Shown here: positions 37,998 through 47,500 of the stretch, one piece after another
Position numbering within the stretch: the stretch's first letter is position 1
Layout of the letters: each line of letters opens with the position of its first letter
Assembly (NCBI RefSeq): GCF_003719195.1
Contig: NZ_CP024996.1
Coordinates: forward strand, 2,480,001 to 2,544,000
Length of the DNA stretch: 64,000 nucleotides
Source: Herbaspirillum rubrisubalbicans
Lineage (GTDB): Bacteria; Pseudomonadota; Gammaproteobacteria; Burkholderiales; Burkholderiaceae_D
Direction of reading: 5' to 3'
Position numbers and translations under genes: made by a program
The notes under the pieces: model-generated
The model's input: the letters and a program-made list of their open reading frames with translations, nothing else
Databases searched by the model: none
What the model was told of the DNA's origin: nothing

Positions 37998-40196
37998 TCA
38001 GCCGGGCAGGATGGGAAGGGTGACGGTGAAGGTGATGATGTGGTTGTCGCACTGTACCTCGATCTTGCCGCCGTGGCCGCTGACAATCTCGCTGACGATA
38101 TATAGCCCCAGGCCCAGGCCGCGCGCATTGCGCCGGTTGCCCATGGCTTCCTTCTTGTAGGGCTTGAACAGGTTGTCGCGCACGGCCGAGGGAATGGCGG
38201 CACCGTAATTGGAGACCGACATCGTCAGCACGTCTTCGCGCCGGAATACGATCAGGGTCGAGGGCTTGCCGAGCTCGCCGTGGTGGCGGGTGTTGGAGAG
38301 CAGGTTGGAGACCACCTGGCTGATGCGGTCGCCATCCAGGTCGATTTCGCCGCAGTCTTCCGCTTCCAGGATGATCTCGTTGTCGGGATAGGCCATGCGG
38401 GCTTCGTTGACGATCTCGTTGACCATCTTGCACACGTCCACCGGACGCCGCTGGATGTCCAGGCCCATACCGCTTTGCAGGCGGCTGATGTCGAGCACCT
38501 GGGCAATGAGGCGATGCATCCGGCTGGACGAAGAAGAGATGCGCTTGCTCAGGTTGGAACTGGAGGGCGAATGCTCGCGCACCTCGATCATGCGCGCGGC
38601 CATCATGATGGCTTGTAGCGGATCGCGCAGATCGTGGCCCAGCGTGGCCAGCAGGGTTTCGCGGGCACGCTTGACCATGTTTTCGTTGGACAGCGCCACT
38701 TCCTGGAAGTCCAGACGCAACTGGTTGGCCGTTTCCAGCTCGGTGGTGTCCCACGGCAGGCTCTTGCCGCGCACGGTTTCCTTCCATACTGCAAAGGAGC
38801 CGCGCGGCGTCAGGCGCGGGCCCAGCGGGCCGATGCTGTATTGCTTTTCCGGGTTGCCTCCCCAGCGCACGTCTTCCACCTGTTCGCTACGGAACCAGAA
38901 CGCATAGCCATCCTGTTGGCGATAGAAACGCACCGCCAGCACCCCGCAGATATCGCCCATTGCTGCCTTCAGTGCCGGTACGTCGGCCCCCAGCGCATTG
39001 GTGTAAAAGAGGTCGCCTGGTTCGTTTTCATTGAGCCAGTTGATGAGGGCATTGACGCCCTCGCGCGAAGGTGACTTGCCAAATACCTGGGTCTTGCGGT
39101 CGACCGAGATGGCCCCGCCGTGGCTGTTCAAGAGGCGCAAAAAGCCTTGATGGTCGGACCCCAGGGCCAGCACGATGTCTTCGCGGTCGGTGACCTGGGC
39201 CACGATCTGGCGCCGCAGGGCCGCATTGTATTCCAGCGCGCGCGCTCGCTCGCCGTTGAGATTGCGTTCCACCAGGGCGCTGACGAATTGCGCCAGCAAC
39301 TGGCACGACATGCGTACCGCATGAGGCACCAGGTGTGCCTTCATGTGGTGGCAGGCAATCAAGCCCCAAAGACGCTCGCCGATCACGATGGACAGGCTCA
39401 TGGAAGCGCCCACTCCCATGTTGCTGAGGTATTCGATGTGCACCGGTGAGACGCTGCGCAGCATACCGTGGCTCAGGTCCAGCGGCCGCCCGGTGAGTGG
39501 ATTGAGATCCGGTTCCAGGGCCACGGTGGGGGCGAGCACGTCGGCAATCAGGCGGATCGGGTTGATCACGTACAGGCGCCGTGCCTGGGTCGGGATGTCG
39601 CTGGCGGGATAGCGCTGGCCAAGGAAGGGCTCCAGATCGTCGCGTTTGTGTTCGGCCACCACTTCACCGCTGTCATCGTGCAGGAAGCGATAAGCCATCA
39701 CGCGGTCAAAGCCGGTGATGCGGGCGATTTCATCCACCGCCAGCGTGAGCAGATCGTCCACGCCCGGTTGCCGCTGGATGCGCTGGATGGCCTGGTGCGC
39801 GGCCAGGGCGAAGGCGTCTAGGGGGAGCGCATCGGCCGCTCGCTGCTCGAATTCGGCGATCAGGACGCCCTCCGATTTGTGCGTGACCAAGTCGAAGGTA
39901 CCGCTGTCGAGGGTAATCATGTGCGCGTCCACGTAGCCCTGGTGGTCAGCCAGGGCTGCCTGGATCAGCGCGCGTGTGGCCGCATTGAGGTGGGGCTCGC
40001 CCAGCGCCTGGCCGATCTCGGGCAACGGGCCCAGCAAACTGCCGGCATTGGCGCTGCGGGTGGCCAGTTCGCCCTCGGGGGTGAAGCACAACAAGGCACC
40101 GTGGTTCTGGATAGAGCCGGGGATGTGGATCGGTTCCTGGTCACAATTGCTCAGATCGACGGCGCGCTTGCGGCTTGCGTGGTACGGGTTGCTCAT
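37998..40196 (-). CDS. bphP: Bacteriophytochrome histidine kinase
   Basis: 732 residues: PAS (about 15-120), GAF (about 140-310), PHY (about 325-500), HisKA and HATPase. The biliverdin-binding Cys is at position 18 (LSNCDQEPIHIPGSIQ), the GAF has RYPASDIPTQARRLY, and the PHY tongue has PRGSF. H-box His is in TLGHDLRDPLQAI. Senses red/far-red light in the cytosol. Convergent with the operon that encodes an Rcp1-type regulator, 22 bases from the receiver-kinase stop. No heme oxygenase gene (bphO) adjoins it, so biliverdin must come from elsewhere. Confidence 0.96.
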   Translation of the reverse strand: MSNPYHASRKRAVDLSNCDQEPIHIPGSIQNHGALLCFTPEGELATRSANAGSLLGPLPEIGQALGEPHLNAATRALIQAALADHQGYVDAHMITLDSGTFDLVTHKSEGVLIAEFEQRAADALPLDAFALAAHQAIQRIQRQPGVDDLLTLAVDEIARITGFDRVMAYRFLHDDSGEVVAEHKRDDLEPFLGQRYPASDIPTQARRLYVINPIRLIADVLAPTVALEPDLNPLTGRPLDLSHGMLRSVSPVHIEYLSNMGVGASMSLSIVIGERLWGLIACHHMKAHLVPHAVRMSCQLLAQFVSALVERNLNGERARALEYNAALRRQIVAQVTDREDIVLALGSDHQGFLRLLNSHGGAISVDRKTQVFGKSPSREGVNALINWLNENEPGDLFYTNALGADVPALKAAMGDICGVLAVRFYRQQDGYAFWFRSEQVEDVRWGGNPEKQYSIGPLGPRLTPRGSFAVWKETVRGKSLPWDTTELETANQLRLDFQEVALSNENMVKRARETLLATLGHDLRDPLQAIMMAARMIEVREHSPSSSNLSKRISSSSSRMHRLIAQVLDISRLQSGMGLDIQRRPVDVCKMVNEIVNEARMAYPDNEIILEAEDCGEIDLDGDRISQVVSNLLSNTRHHGELGKPSTLIVFRREDVLTMSVSNYGAAIPSAVRDNLFKPYKKEAMGNRRNARGLGLGLYIVSEIVSGHGGKIEVQCDNHIITFTVTLPILPG

Positions 40197-40890
40197 GCAC
40201 TACTTTCCCGAGGCCTGCCGAAACAGAGCATCGAATTGTCATCGCGATGGGCTGCGGCGACAAGTTGGAGGGGGGCTCTAAACCGATGGCATCTGACGGA
40301 AACGCCGCAATTTCCGTGGCAGCAGCGTGGAGGCTACCGTAACTGGGTAGATGCCTGTCTTGGTCGTTGAGAAATTCCAATTATAGGCGTCATCGTCAAT
40401 CCGGTGCAGGCGCGGCAATAATTAATTACTGCACGCTGCACGCTGCACGTTGACGATCCGTATTGTCTCGCCTGGCGCTGGGGATTTCCGTTTTGTCCTA
40501 CAAGTCAATCGGGATCCGTCCGATAGGGCTCATCCGTGCTTGGTTTTAAGATCGGCAAAACTCTTAGAAAACTCGCAGAAACAAGGTGGCACGCGGGCAG
40601 ACATAGCCTGACGATGCCCTACGGGAAAAGAACCTCGGTGCGGTGCTGTCATGTGCGCTCTTCCAGTTTGGCTGGACCCGGCTAAAATGAGTGTCATATG
40701 AAGGTTTAGACAGCGCAGTGCCCAGGGACAGACCAGGGAGCCAAGCACATCATGCTGTCGGTGAAGAAAAGGGTAAAGATCGATTGCAGTATCGGTCCGG
40801 CGGCAGCGCCGCCGGCCAGCCAGGAAAAGCTTACGTTGCAACCAGCCCGGCGCACGTTGTCGGCGTCGCATCTTTGAGCAGGGTAGCCTC
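40197..40890. other. Long non-coding region upstream of bphP
   Basis: 694 bases, no supported gene on either strand. It includes a three-copy tandem heptamer (CTGCACG) at 40429-40449. The bphP side has GGGAAAG as a possible ribosome site. The right part contains no promoter I would defend. Confidence 0.5.
40429..40449. repeat. Three tandem copies of CTGCACG
   Basis: Exact 7-bp repeat three times, within the bphP upstream region. Could be a binding array or slippage product. Confidence 0.6.
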
Positions 40891-41256
40891 ATGGAAAAAC
40901 CTGATTCCACCCATCCTTACGATCCCAGCATCGCCATCCCGCAGGGCGACTGGACCGCCTACCGCAACCACATCTCCAGCCAGGCCAACGGCGCGGGCGA
41001 ACCCGAGGCCGAAGCGCTGGTCAGCTTCGCCGCCCCCGGACAGGATTCGGCCGGCCAGCCCCTGCATGGCGAGCAAGATATCCTGGCCTATCGGCGCCGT
41101 TGCGCGCGCGCCTATATCGGCATGAATGGCCGCCTGGGTGGCCGTGCCTACCGGCCCAACGAACCGGTGATCCTGACCCAGGAGGCGGTGCAGGAACTGG
41201 CGGAGCTGAACCGTTTGCTGCGCGAAGAGCGGGCTCAGAAAAAGAAAGCCGGTTGA
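40891..41256 (+). CDS. Hypothetical protein
   Basis: 121 residues, charged and soluble; the C-terminal third is a helix rich in Glu/Arg/Leu (EAVQELAELNRLLREERAQK) that could form a coiled coil. Short motif AYIGMNGRLGGRAYRPN in the middle. I do not recognise the family. Codon use is like the neighbours, which supports a real gene. It stands between bphP and the PAS hybrid kinase. Confidence 0.65.
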   Translation: MEKPDSTHPYDPSIAIPQGDWTAYRNHISSQANGAGEPEAEALVSFAAPGQDSAGQPLHGEQDILAYRRRCARAYIGMNGRLGGRAYRPNEPVILTQEAVQELAELNRLLREERAQKKKAG

Positions 41257-41609
41257 GTCCGATACGTTCATTTCATCGCTGGCACAAAGCGCTACGGGAT
41301 GTAGGCGCATGGCGCGATTTTATGTAGGAAAACAGGAAGTCGCCGCATTTGCCTGCCTGGCCTGGTTTTGCGCTTGATCGGCGGTTTTTCGCCGGCTGGG
41401 ACCGGGGCCGGACCTCGCGGCGGCTTCCCGTATAATCGTCTGCGGCACGCGGCAGGCTGGCCGTCTACAGTTGACCGATGCAGCCTGCGCCAAGCGGATA
41501 CGAACAACAATGAAGGGACCGGCAGGGGCAAGATGGTGCATGGCGACTGCCTGCCAGACCGACCCCGGTGCTCACCGTCACAGCTAGGCTTAAAGGTAAG
41601 TTTCACGAC
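41257..41609. other. Upstream region of the PAS hybrid kinase
   Basis: 353 bases with TATAAT at 41431-41436 as a possible -10 (no good -35 by eye). No gene seen. Confidence 0.4.
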
Positions 41610-44600
41610 ATGGCAGAAATTTCTTGGTTGCGCGGCGCGGGCCTGGCCGCGCAGATGGTCCTGGCAACCGATTGGGCGACCAGCCCCCTGGGGCCTTTGG
41701 CGCAATGGTCGCCGACCCTGCGCACTACGCTCAATATCGTGCTGCATTCACCCTTGCCCAGCCTGCTGGTGTGGGGACCGTCGCGTCAGATGCTCTACAA
41801 CGATGCCTTTGCCGCCTGTATCGGCGCGGCCCATCCGGCCGCTTTCGGCGCGGCCCTGACGGAGTCGGCCCTGTTTGCTGGCGCGGCCCGTCCCTGCCAG
41901 GAGGCCATCGACTCCGCCTTCGATGGCCAGCCGCAACAATTGGGCCGTTTATCCTTGTTCCATGATGAGGCCCAGTCCATCGTGGTCGCCAGCCAGTGGG
42001 ATTTGTCCTGCCTGCCAGTGTGGTATCAGGCAGAGGGCGAGCGCGATGGCGTAGCCGGCGTGCTGTGCAGCTTCACGCGCGCCACCGGCCTGGATGCGGC
42101 GCTGGCCGCCTCCGAGGCCAGCGTGCGTGCCAACAATGCCTTCGTGCGGCAATTGCTGGATTCCACTGATCAAGGTTTCTTTTCCATCGACCGCGATGGC
42201 TTGCTGACGCTGTGCAATGCCGCCTTTCTGCAATTGCTGGGCTATGCCAGCGAAAAGGACGTGCTGGGACGCTTTATCGGCGAGGTGGTCCAGCCGGTGG
42301 CGCGCAATGAATGCGCGGTGCTCAAGGCGGCGCGCGAAGGGATCAGCGCCCAGGTCGACAGCGAAGACTTCAGGCGCGTCGATGGCAGCAGCTTCCCGGT
42401 GCAATACCAGGCCCATCCGGTGTGGCAGGACGGGCAGTTGCAAGGGGCGCTATGCACCTTCATCGATCTGACCGAACGGCGGCGCGGAATGCAGGCCCTG
42501 TCCTGGAGCGAGAATCGCCTGACCGCGATCTTCAACCAGGCCTCGGTGTGTTTCTCGGAACTGGATCTGAAAGGTCGCTACATGCGCGTCAATCAGGCGC
42601 TGTGCCGCATGTTGGGTCGCACCGAAGCCGAGATGCTGCAGATGACCCTGGCCGACGTCACCCATCCCGATGATGTGCCGATGAACATGAGCCTGTTCAA
42701 TCGCTGCATCGAACACGGCAGTTCCTTCACCCTCGAAAAGCGCTACCTGCGCCCGGACGGCAGCGCCTTCTGGGTCTCCAGCGACATCAGCCGTATCGTC
42801 GATGACCAAGGCCGGCCGCAGGCCATGATCGCGGTGTCCACCGACATCACCGAACGGCGCCGCGCCGAAGAAGCCCTGCGCGAGCTCAACGATACGCTGG
42901 AGCAGCGCGTGGTCGAGGAAATCCTGGAGCGTACCCGCGCCGAAGCGGCGCTGCGCCAGATGCAGAAGATGGAAGCGGTGGGGCAACTGACAGGCGGGGT
43001 GGCGCATGACTTCAACAATGTCTTGCAGATCATTGGCGGCAACCTGCAATTGCTGCAGACCGAGCCGCGCCTGGATGAGCGCAGCCGGCAGCGCGTGCGC
43101 ACCGCCATCGGCGCGGTCGATCGCGGCGCCAAGTTGTCGTCGCAATTGCTGGCCTTCGCGCGCCGCCAGCCGCTGCAACCGCGCAGCATCAACCTGGAGC
43201 GCGTGGTGCAGAACATGGATGACCTGCTGCACCGTGCGGTCGGGGAAAATATCGAGATTTCCACCGTCATCACGCAAGACCTGTGGAACAGTATGCTCGA
43301 CCCCAACCAGGTCGAAAACCTCATCATCAACACCGCCATCAATGCGCGCGACGCCATGCCCAACGGTGGCCGGCTGACGCTGCAGATCGACAATGTGCAG
43401 TTGAGCGATCCGGCTTTCCTGTCGCAGGCCGACCTGGCTCCCGGCGACTACGTGCAATTGCAGATTTCAGATAATGGTGCCGGCATGTCGCCCGAGGTGA
43501 GGGAACGCGCCTTCGAGCCCTTCTTCACCACCAAGCGCGAAGGCGAGGGTACCGGCCTGGGGCTGTCGATGGCCTATGGTTTCGTCAAGCAGAGCAAGGG
43601 CCACATCAGCCTGCACAGTGAACCGGGCAAGGGCACTACGATCCGCATCTACTTCCCCCGCTGCGAGGAAGATGAGGTGCTCATCGACGATAGCCGCGAC
43701 ATGGACGTGGGCGGCGGCGATGAAACCATCCTGGTGGTGGAAGACGACGCCAACCTGCAATTGACGGTGATCGACACCCTCTCTTCGCTGGGCTACCGCG
43801 TGCTCAAGGCCGACCATGGCGAGCAGGCGCTGGCCATCCTGCAAAGCGGGATGGCGGTGGACATGATGTTTACCGATGTGGTCATGCCCGGCAGCGTGCC
43901 GGTGACCGAACTGGCGCGCCAGGCGCGGGCCTTGTTGCCAGACATCGAGATCTTGTTCACCTCCGGCTACCCACGCGACGCCATTGTGCATGAAGGGCGG
44001 TTGGATGCGGGCGTGGAACTGCTCTCCAAGCCCTATCGCATCAATCAGCTGGCACAGCGCATCCGACAGATGCTGTCCAACCGGGCGCATCGTATCGAAC
44101 TGGCCCAGCTCACGCGCGAGCGCGACCAAGCCAACGCCAGCGCCACCCTCCATGTCCTGCCGGTGGGAGATCACCTGCGGCTACCGGAAGGCCAGGATGC
44201 GCACTTCGATCAGGCTACCGCTACCCGCGGCAGCGCTGCGATGGTGGCCGCAGCGCCTGAGCAAACACAGGAGTCCGCCAGCGGATTGCGTTTGCTGGTG
44301 GTGGAAGACAACGTCGATTCCCAGCAACTGGTGTGTGAACTGTTGGAGACGCTGGGCCACCAGGCGCGCGGTGTGATCAGTGCCGAGGATGCCCAGCAGG
44401 CGCTGGGTGAGCAGAGTTTCGATGTGCTCTTTACCGACGTCAACCTGCCCGGCATGTCCGGGGTGGATCTGGCCAAGAGTGCGCTGGAACGTTTCCCGGA
44501 GATGTCAGTGATCTTCGCTTCCGGCTATGGTGCCATGGTGGCGCGCAACGTAGGCTTTGCCTCGCACTCGCTGCCCAAGCCCTACGATATCGACCAGTTG

Positions 44601-44633
44601 CAGGAGATCCTCAGGAAGATCGCCACCGCTTGA
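41610..44633 (+). CDS. PAS-domain hybrid histidine kinase with two receivers
   Basis: About 1007 residues, cytosolic. N-terminal PAS-like sensor ([33 protein letters not shown]), two PAS domains (about 175-300 and 305-430), HisKA with [16 protein letters not shown] near residue 465, HATPase ([33 protein letters not shown]), then two receivers, REC1 ([20 protein letters not shown]) and REC2 ([23 protein letters not shown]). All phosphorylation residues are present. Start 41610 preferred: AAGG upstream and the family N-terminus. No output gene beside it. Confidence 0.92.
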   Translation: MAEISWLRGAGLAAQMVLATDWATSPLGPLAQWSPTLRTTLNIVLHSPLPSLLVWGPSRQMLYNDAFAACIGAAHPAAFGAALTESALFAGAARPCQEAIDSAFDGQPQQLGRLSLFHDEAQSIVVASQWDLSCLPVWYQAEGERDGVAGVLCSFTRATGLDAALAASEASVRANNAFVRQLLDSTDQGFFSIDRDGLLTLCNAAFLQLLGYASEKDVLGRFIGEVVQPVARNECAVLKAAREGISAQVDSEDFRRVDGSSFPVQYQAHPVWQDGQLQGALCTFIDLTERRRGMQALSWSENRLTAIFNQASVCFSELDLKGRYMRVNQALCRMLGRTEAEMLQMTLADVTHPDDVPMNMSLFNRCIEHGSSFTLEKRYLRPDGSAFWVSSDISRIVDDQGRPQAMIAVSTDITERRRAEEALRELNDTLEQRVVEEILERTRAEAALRQMQKMEAVGQLTGGVAHDFNNVLQIIGGNLQLLQTEPRLDERSRQRVRTAIGAVDRGAKLSSQLLAFARRQPLQPRSINLERVVQNMDDLLHRAVGENIEISTVITQDLWNSMLDPNQVENLIINTAINARDAMPNGGRLTLQIDNVQLSDPAFLSQADLAPGDYVQLQISDNGAGMSPEVRERAFEPFFTTKREGEGTGLGLSMAYGFVKQSKGHISLHSEPGKGTTIRIYFPRCEEDEVLIDDSRDMDVGGGDETILVVEDDANLQLTVIDTLSSLGYRVLKADHGEQALAILQSGMAVDMMFTDVVMPGSVPVTELARQARALLPDIEILFTSGYPRDAIVHEGRLDAGVELLSKPYRINQLAQRIRQMLSNRAHRIELAQLTRERDQANASATLHVLPVGDHLRLPEGQDAHFDQATATRGSAAMVAAAPEQTQESASGLRLLVVEDNVDSQQLVCELLETLGHQARGVISAEDAQQALGEQSFDVLFTDVNLPGMSGVDLAKSALERFPEMSVIFASGYGAMVARNVGFASHSLPKPYDIDQLQEILRKIATA

Positions 44634-44737
44634 TGCGATGGCGCGGGGCAGGGCGCTTCAGGCTCTGCCTTGCCTGCATTGGCGCGCCACGGACGGCCTG
44701 CGCGTCTTGATGTGAGCGGGCAGTTGTTGCGCATGGA

Positions 44738-45019
44738 TCAGTCTTTCTTCGGCGTGGCGGCAATCCTGGCCAGATATTGGGTAGCGATGAGCACCGCGCC
44801 ACACGAGGTCATCATCCCTTCCACGGCGACCTGGCGTCCCAGGTATTCGTAGGTTTCTTCACCTGCCAGGATGAGAAATTCACATTGGCATTGCGGGCAG
44901 TAGCCGCGATGGCCGACACCGGCCATGGCCTTGCCATACAACTTCACATTGGCAAACCCTTCCTGCACAACGCCGCCGTGCGAGGTGGGATCGTCGAGAC
45001 GGATGATGGCCCTGGACAT
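44738..45019 (-). CDS. PAAR domain protein
   Basis: 93 residues. RAIIRLDDPTSHGGVV at the N-terminus, then GHRGYCPQCQCEFLI and VEGMMTSCGAVLIATQ: a PAAR-like fold that caps VgrG spikes of type VI secretion systems, with His and Cys zinc ligands. Start at 45019 has GAAGAGAG six bases upstream. No VgrG, Hcp or effector/immunity gene is in the window, so it is an orphan spike tip, and there is no toxin extension after the PAAR core. Confidence 0.85.
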   Translation of the reverse strand: MSRAIIRLDDPTSHGGVVQEGFANVKLYGKAMAGVGHRGYCPQCQCEFLILAGEETYEYLGRQVAVEGMMTSCGAVLIATQYLARIAATPKKD

Positions 45020-45203
45020 GTGCGCTCTCTTCACGGAAAGAAAAACAGGAAGATAAGGCCAGCGGTCCGGCTGTTGTGCATAGGTGGCGAGAGATCAAGC
45101 ACATTCAGTAATTTTTGTAGTGCTAACTCGAATCTTTTCTAGGTCATCGCCGCGTGGGCCAGAAACTTTGTAAGGAAGGTTTCCTTTTTTTGTCATATTT
45201 CAT

Positions 45204-45236
45204 AAAATAAATAAGAACTATTATCGTTCGTATTAA
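45204..45236 (+). promoter_or_regulatory. Fur-box-like operator upstream of the TonB receptor
   Basis: An AT-rich stretch just before the receptor gene containing AATAAGAACTATTATCGTTC resembles overlapping Fur hexamers (ATTATC core with imperfect symmetry). Spacing of a few bases to the ATG means Fur binding would block both transcription and the ribosome site. Match is partial. Confidence 0.5.
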
Positions 45237-45241
45237 TTAAA

Positions 45242-47434
45242 ATGAATATGAAGAGGAAACCCTTGCTCCAGTCTTCCCTGCGTGCGCGTCCCTGCGTCAT
45301 GTCTCGTGCCTTGCGCCCGGTCTTCATCAGCATGGCCCTGGCCGGCTGCCCCGCGCTGGCGTTTGCACAGTCGGAGCAAACGGGCGCTGCTGATGTTGCT
45401 GCAACCGCCAGTGGCAACGGCCAGTTACCGACCGTGACGGTCTCGGCCGGCGGCGCAGGCGAGGGCACGCAGCACCTGCAGAGCCAGACCAGCGCCGGTG
45501 CATTGGGATCCCGTTCGCTGCTGGAGACGCCCTTTTCCATCACCAGCATCACCGCCGGTGACATCGCCGACAAGCAGCTCAACAAGCTGGGCGATCTGTT
45601 CTACAACGAGGCTTCGGTCAGCGACAACAGCGCCGGCTACAGCGCCTGGGCGTCCTACATCACCATTCGTGGTCTGCCGGCAGACTGGCAGAATTCCTTC
45701 CGCATCGATGGCAAGCCCTTCCTTGGCTATGGCATCACGCTGCCCTACGAACACTTCGAGCGCATCGACCTGCTCAAGGGCTCGGCCGGCTTCATGTATG
45801 GCTTCGGTTCGCCGGGTGGCGTGCTCAACTACGTCACCAAGAAGCCGACCGATACCCCGCTGCGCAGCATGTCAGTGGGCTACACCAGCAACAACATCTG
45901 GAGCGAGCACGTCGACCTCGGTGGTCGCTTCGGCAAGGACCACATGTTCGGTTATCGTCTCAACGTCACGCATGACCAGGGCGAGACCTTCAATGAAGGC
46001 CACATCCGCCGCAACTCGGCCTCGCTGGCGCTGGATGGGCGCCTCACGCGCGAGCTGACCTGGGACTTCCAGGCCATCTGGCAGAACAGCAATTCCACCG
46101 ACCAGACACCGTCTTTTGTGACCAGCAGTCTCGCCGGTGGCCGCCTACCCTCGGTAGTCAGCGGTACCGACAAGAACCTGGCCGGTCCGGGCCAGCATCT
46201 GGATACCAACTTCCAGTTCTACCAGACCGGGCTGACCTATCGCCTCAATCCCGACTGGAAGGCCAACCTGAGCTACAGCCACAGCACCGCCAAGCGCTTC
46301 CGCAATGAAGACATCGCCATGCTCTCGGATGCGGCTGGCAACTACAGTGACTGGCGCTCCGATAGTCGCGAGGGCCATACCTTCGACCAGTGGCAAGCCA
46401 TGCTGGAGGGCAATGCGCGTACCGGCAGCATCGACCATCAGCTGGTGCTGGGCGCGTCCTGGCAGAAGCAGGTCAATGACTACTCGATCAGCTCGGTGTA
46501 CCAGCAGATCGGCAGCGGCAATCTGTACGTGCAGAACACCAATGCCTACTTCAGCAATACCGATCTGCAGACCTATCACAACGCCATCATCACCCAGCAG
46601 GCGATCTTCGCCAGCGATACGCTGAACTTCTCGCAGCGTTGGTCGCTGCTGGCCGGGGGGCGCTACAACCAGTTCAAGCAGGACAACAACACCACCAGCG
46701 GCGCCCTCAGTTCGCGCTACGACAAGTCGGCCCTGACGCCGACGGTGGCCCTGATGTTCAAGCCCGAGAGCAACACCACCCTCTACACCAGCTATGTCGA
46801 GTCGCTGGAGCAGGGCGGGGTGCCCGGCGTGACCAACACCAACTATGGTAGCCAGTTGAAGCCACTTAAGAGCAAGCAATACGAGATCGGCGCCAAGACC
46901 GACCAGCAGAACTGGAGCGCCACCGCTGCGCTGTTTCGCATCGAGCGCGCCTCCGAATACACGCTGGACGGTGCGCTGGTGCAGAATGGCCAGTCCAACT
47001 ACCAGGGCCTGGAACTGGGCGCGGCCTATCGCCCGACGTCGCAGTGGCAGGTGGGTGGCAGCCTCATGCTGCTGGACGCCAAGTATGAGCGCGGCAATAC
47101 CTTCAATGGCAATCGCGTAGCCGGTGCGCCGCGCAACATGGCCACCGCCCAAGTGGCCTACCTGGTGCCACAGGTGGCCGGCCTGAAGCTCTCGGCCGAT
47201 GCCAAGTTCACCGGCAGTACCATGGTGAGCGCCGCCAACGACATTGAACTGGCAAGCTATACACTCTTCAACCTGGGCGCCAGCTACACCACGCGCATCG
47301 GCCAGCACGACACCACCTTCCGGGCGGCGGTCAACAATGTGCTGGACAAGCGCTACTGGCAATACCAGTACGAGAACTACATCAAGCCCGGTGACCCGCG
47401 TACCTTCAGCGTGTCGGCCAAGGTCGATTTCTGA
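45242..47434 (+). CDS. TonB-dependent siderophore receptor
   Basis: 730 residues. Signal peptide ending AFAQ near residue 42, TonB box LPTVTVSA near residue 62, plug domain with RGLPADWQNSFRIDGKP and ERIDLLKGSAGFMYGFGSPGG, then a 22-strand barrel ending in a terminal Phe (SVSAKVDF). Imports a ferric siderophore; ligand unknown. The ATG at 45242 has no clear ribosome site; GAAGAGGAAA at 45250 might serve a later start such as 45299, which begins the cleanest signal peptide. Followed by a PepSY reductase gene in the same direction. Confidence 0.93.
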   Translation: MNMKRKPLLQSSLRARPCVMSRALRPVFISMALAGCPALAFAQSEQTGAADVAATASGNGQLPTVTVSAGGAGEGTQHLQSQTSAGALGSRSLLETPFSITSITAGDIADKQLNKLGDLFYNEASVSDNSAGYSAWASYITIRGLPADWQNSFRIDGKPFLGYGITLPYEHFERIDLLKGSAGFMYGFGSPGGVLNYVTKKPTDTPLRSMSVGYTSNNIWSEHVDLGGRFGKDHMFGYRLNVTHDQGETFNEGHIRRNSASLALDGRLTRELTWDFQAIWQNSNSTDQTPSFVTSSLAGGRLPSVVSGTDKNLAGPGQHLDTNFQFYQTGLTYRLNPDWKANLSYSHSTAKRFRNEDIAMLSDAAGNYSDWRSDSREGHTFDQWQAMLEGNARTGSIDHQLVLGASWQKQVNDYSISSVYQQIGSGNLYVQNTNAYFSNTDLQTYHNAIITQQAIFASDTLNFSQRWSLLAGGRYNQFKQDNNTTSGALSSRYDKSALTPTVALMFKPESNTTLYTSYVESLEQGGVPGVTNTNYGSQLKPLKSKQYEIGAKTDQQNWSATAALFRIERASEYTLDGALVQNGQSNYQGLELGAAYRPTSQWQVGGSLMLLDAKYERGNTFNGNRVAGAPRNMATAQVAYLVPQVAGLKLSADAKFTGSTMVSAANDIELASYTLFNLGASYTTRIGQHDTTFRAAVNNVLDKRYWQYQYENYIKPGDPRTFSVSAKVDF

Positions 47435-47500
47435 GTGCGGGATGCAAGCCTTCTTGCAGGACATGCACCGTTGTTCCAACTAACCGGGTAAAACCAGCCT

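Noticed and set aside
37998..38200. Loss of the G1-box Asp in the BphP ATPase domain (Asn in VSNYGAAIP)
   Set aside because: Asn in this place is common in this kinase group, including the CusS-type kinase here (VTNPGPAI), so it is not evidence of inactivity.
40429..40449. Tandem CTGCACG repeat as a CRISPR-like or iteron array
   Set aside because: Only three adjacent 7-base units with no spacers; too short for CRISPR or an origin.
40668..40688. TTGGCT and TAAAAT as a promoter in the bphP upstream region
   Set aside because: Spacing is only nine bases, far too short for sigma-70.
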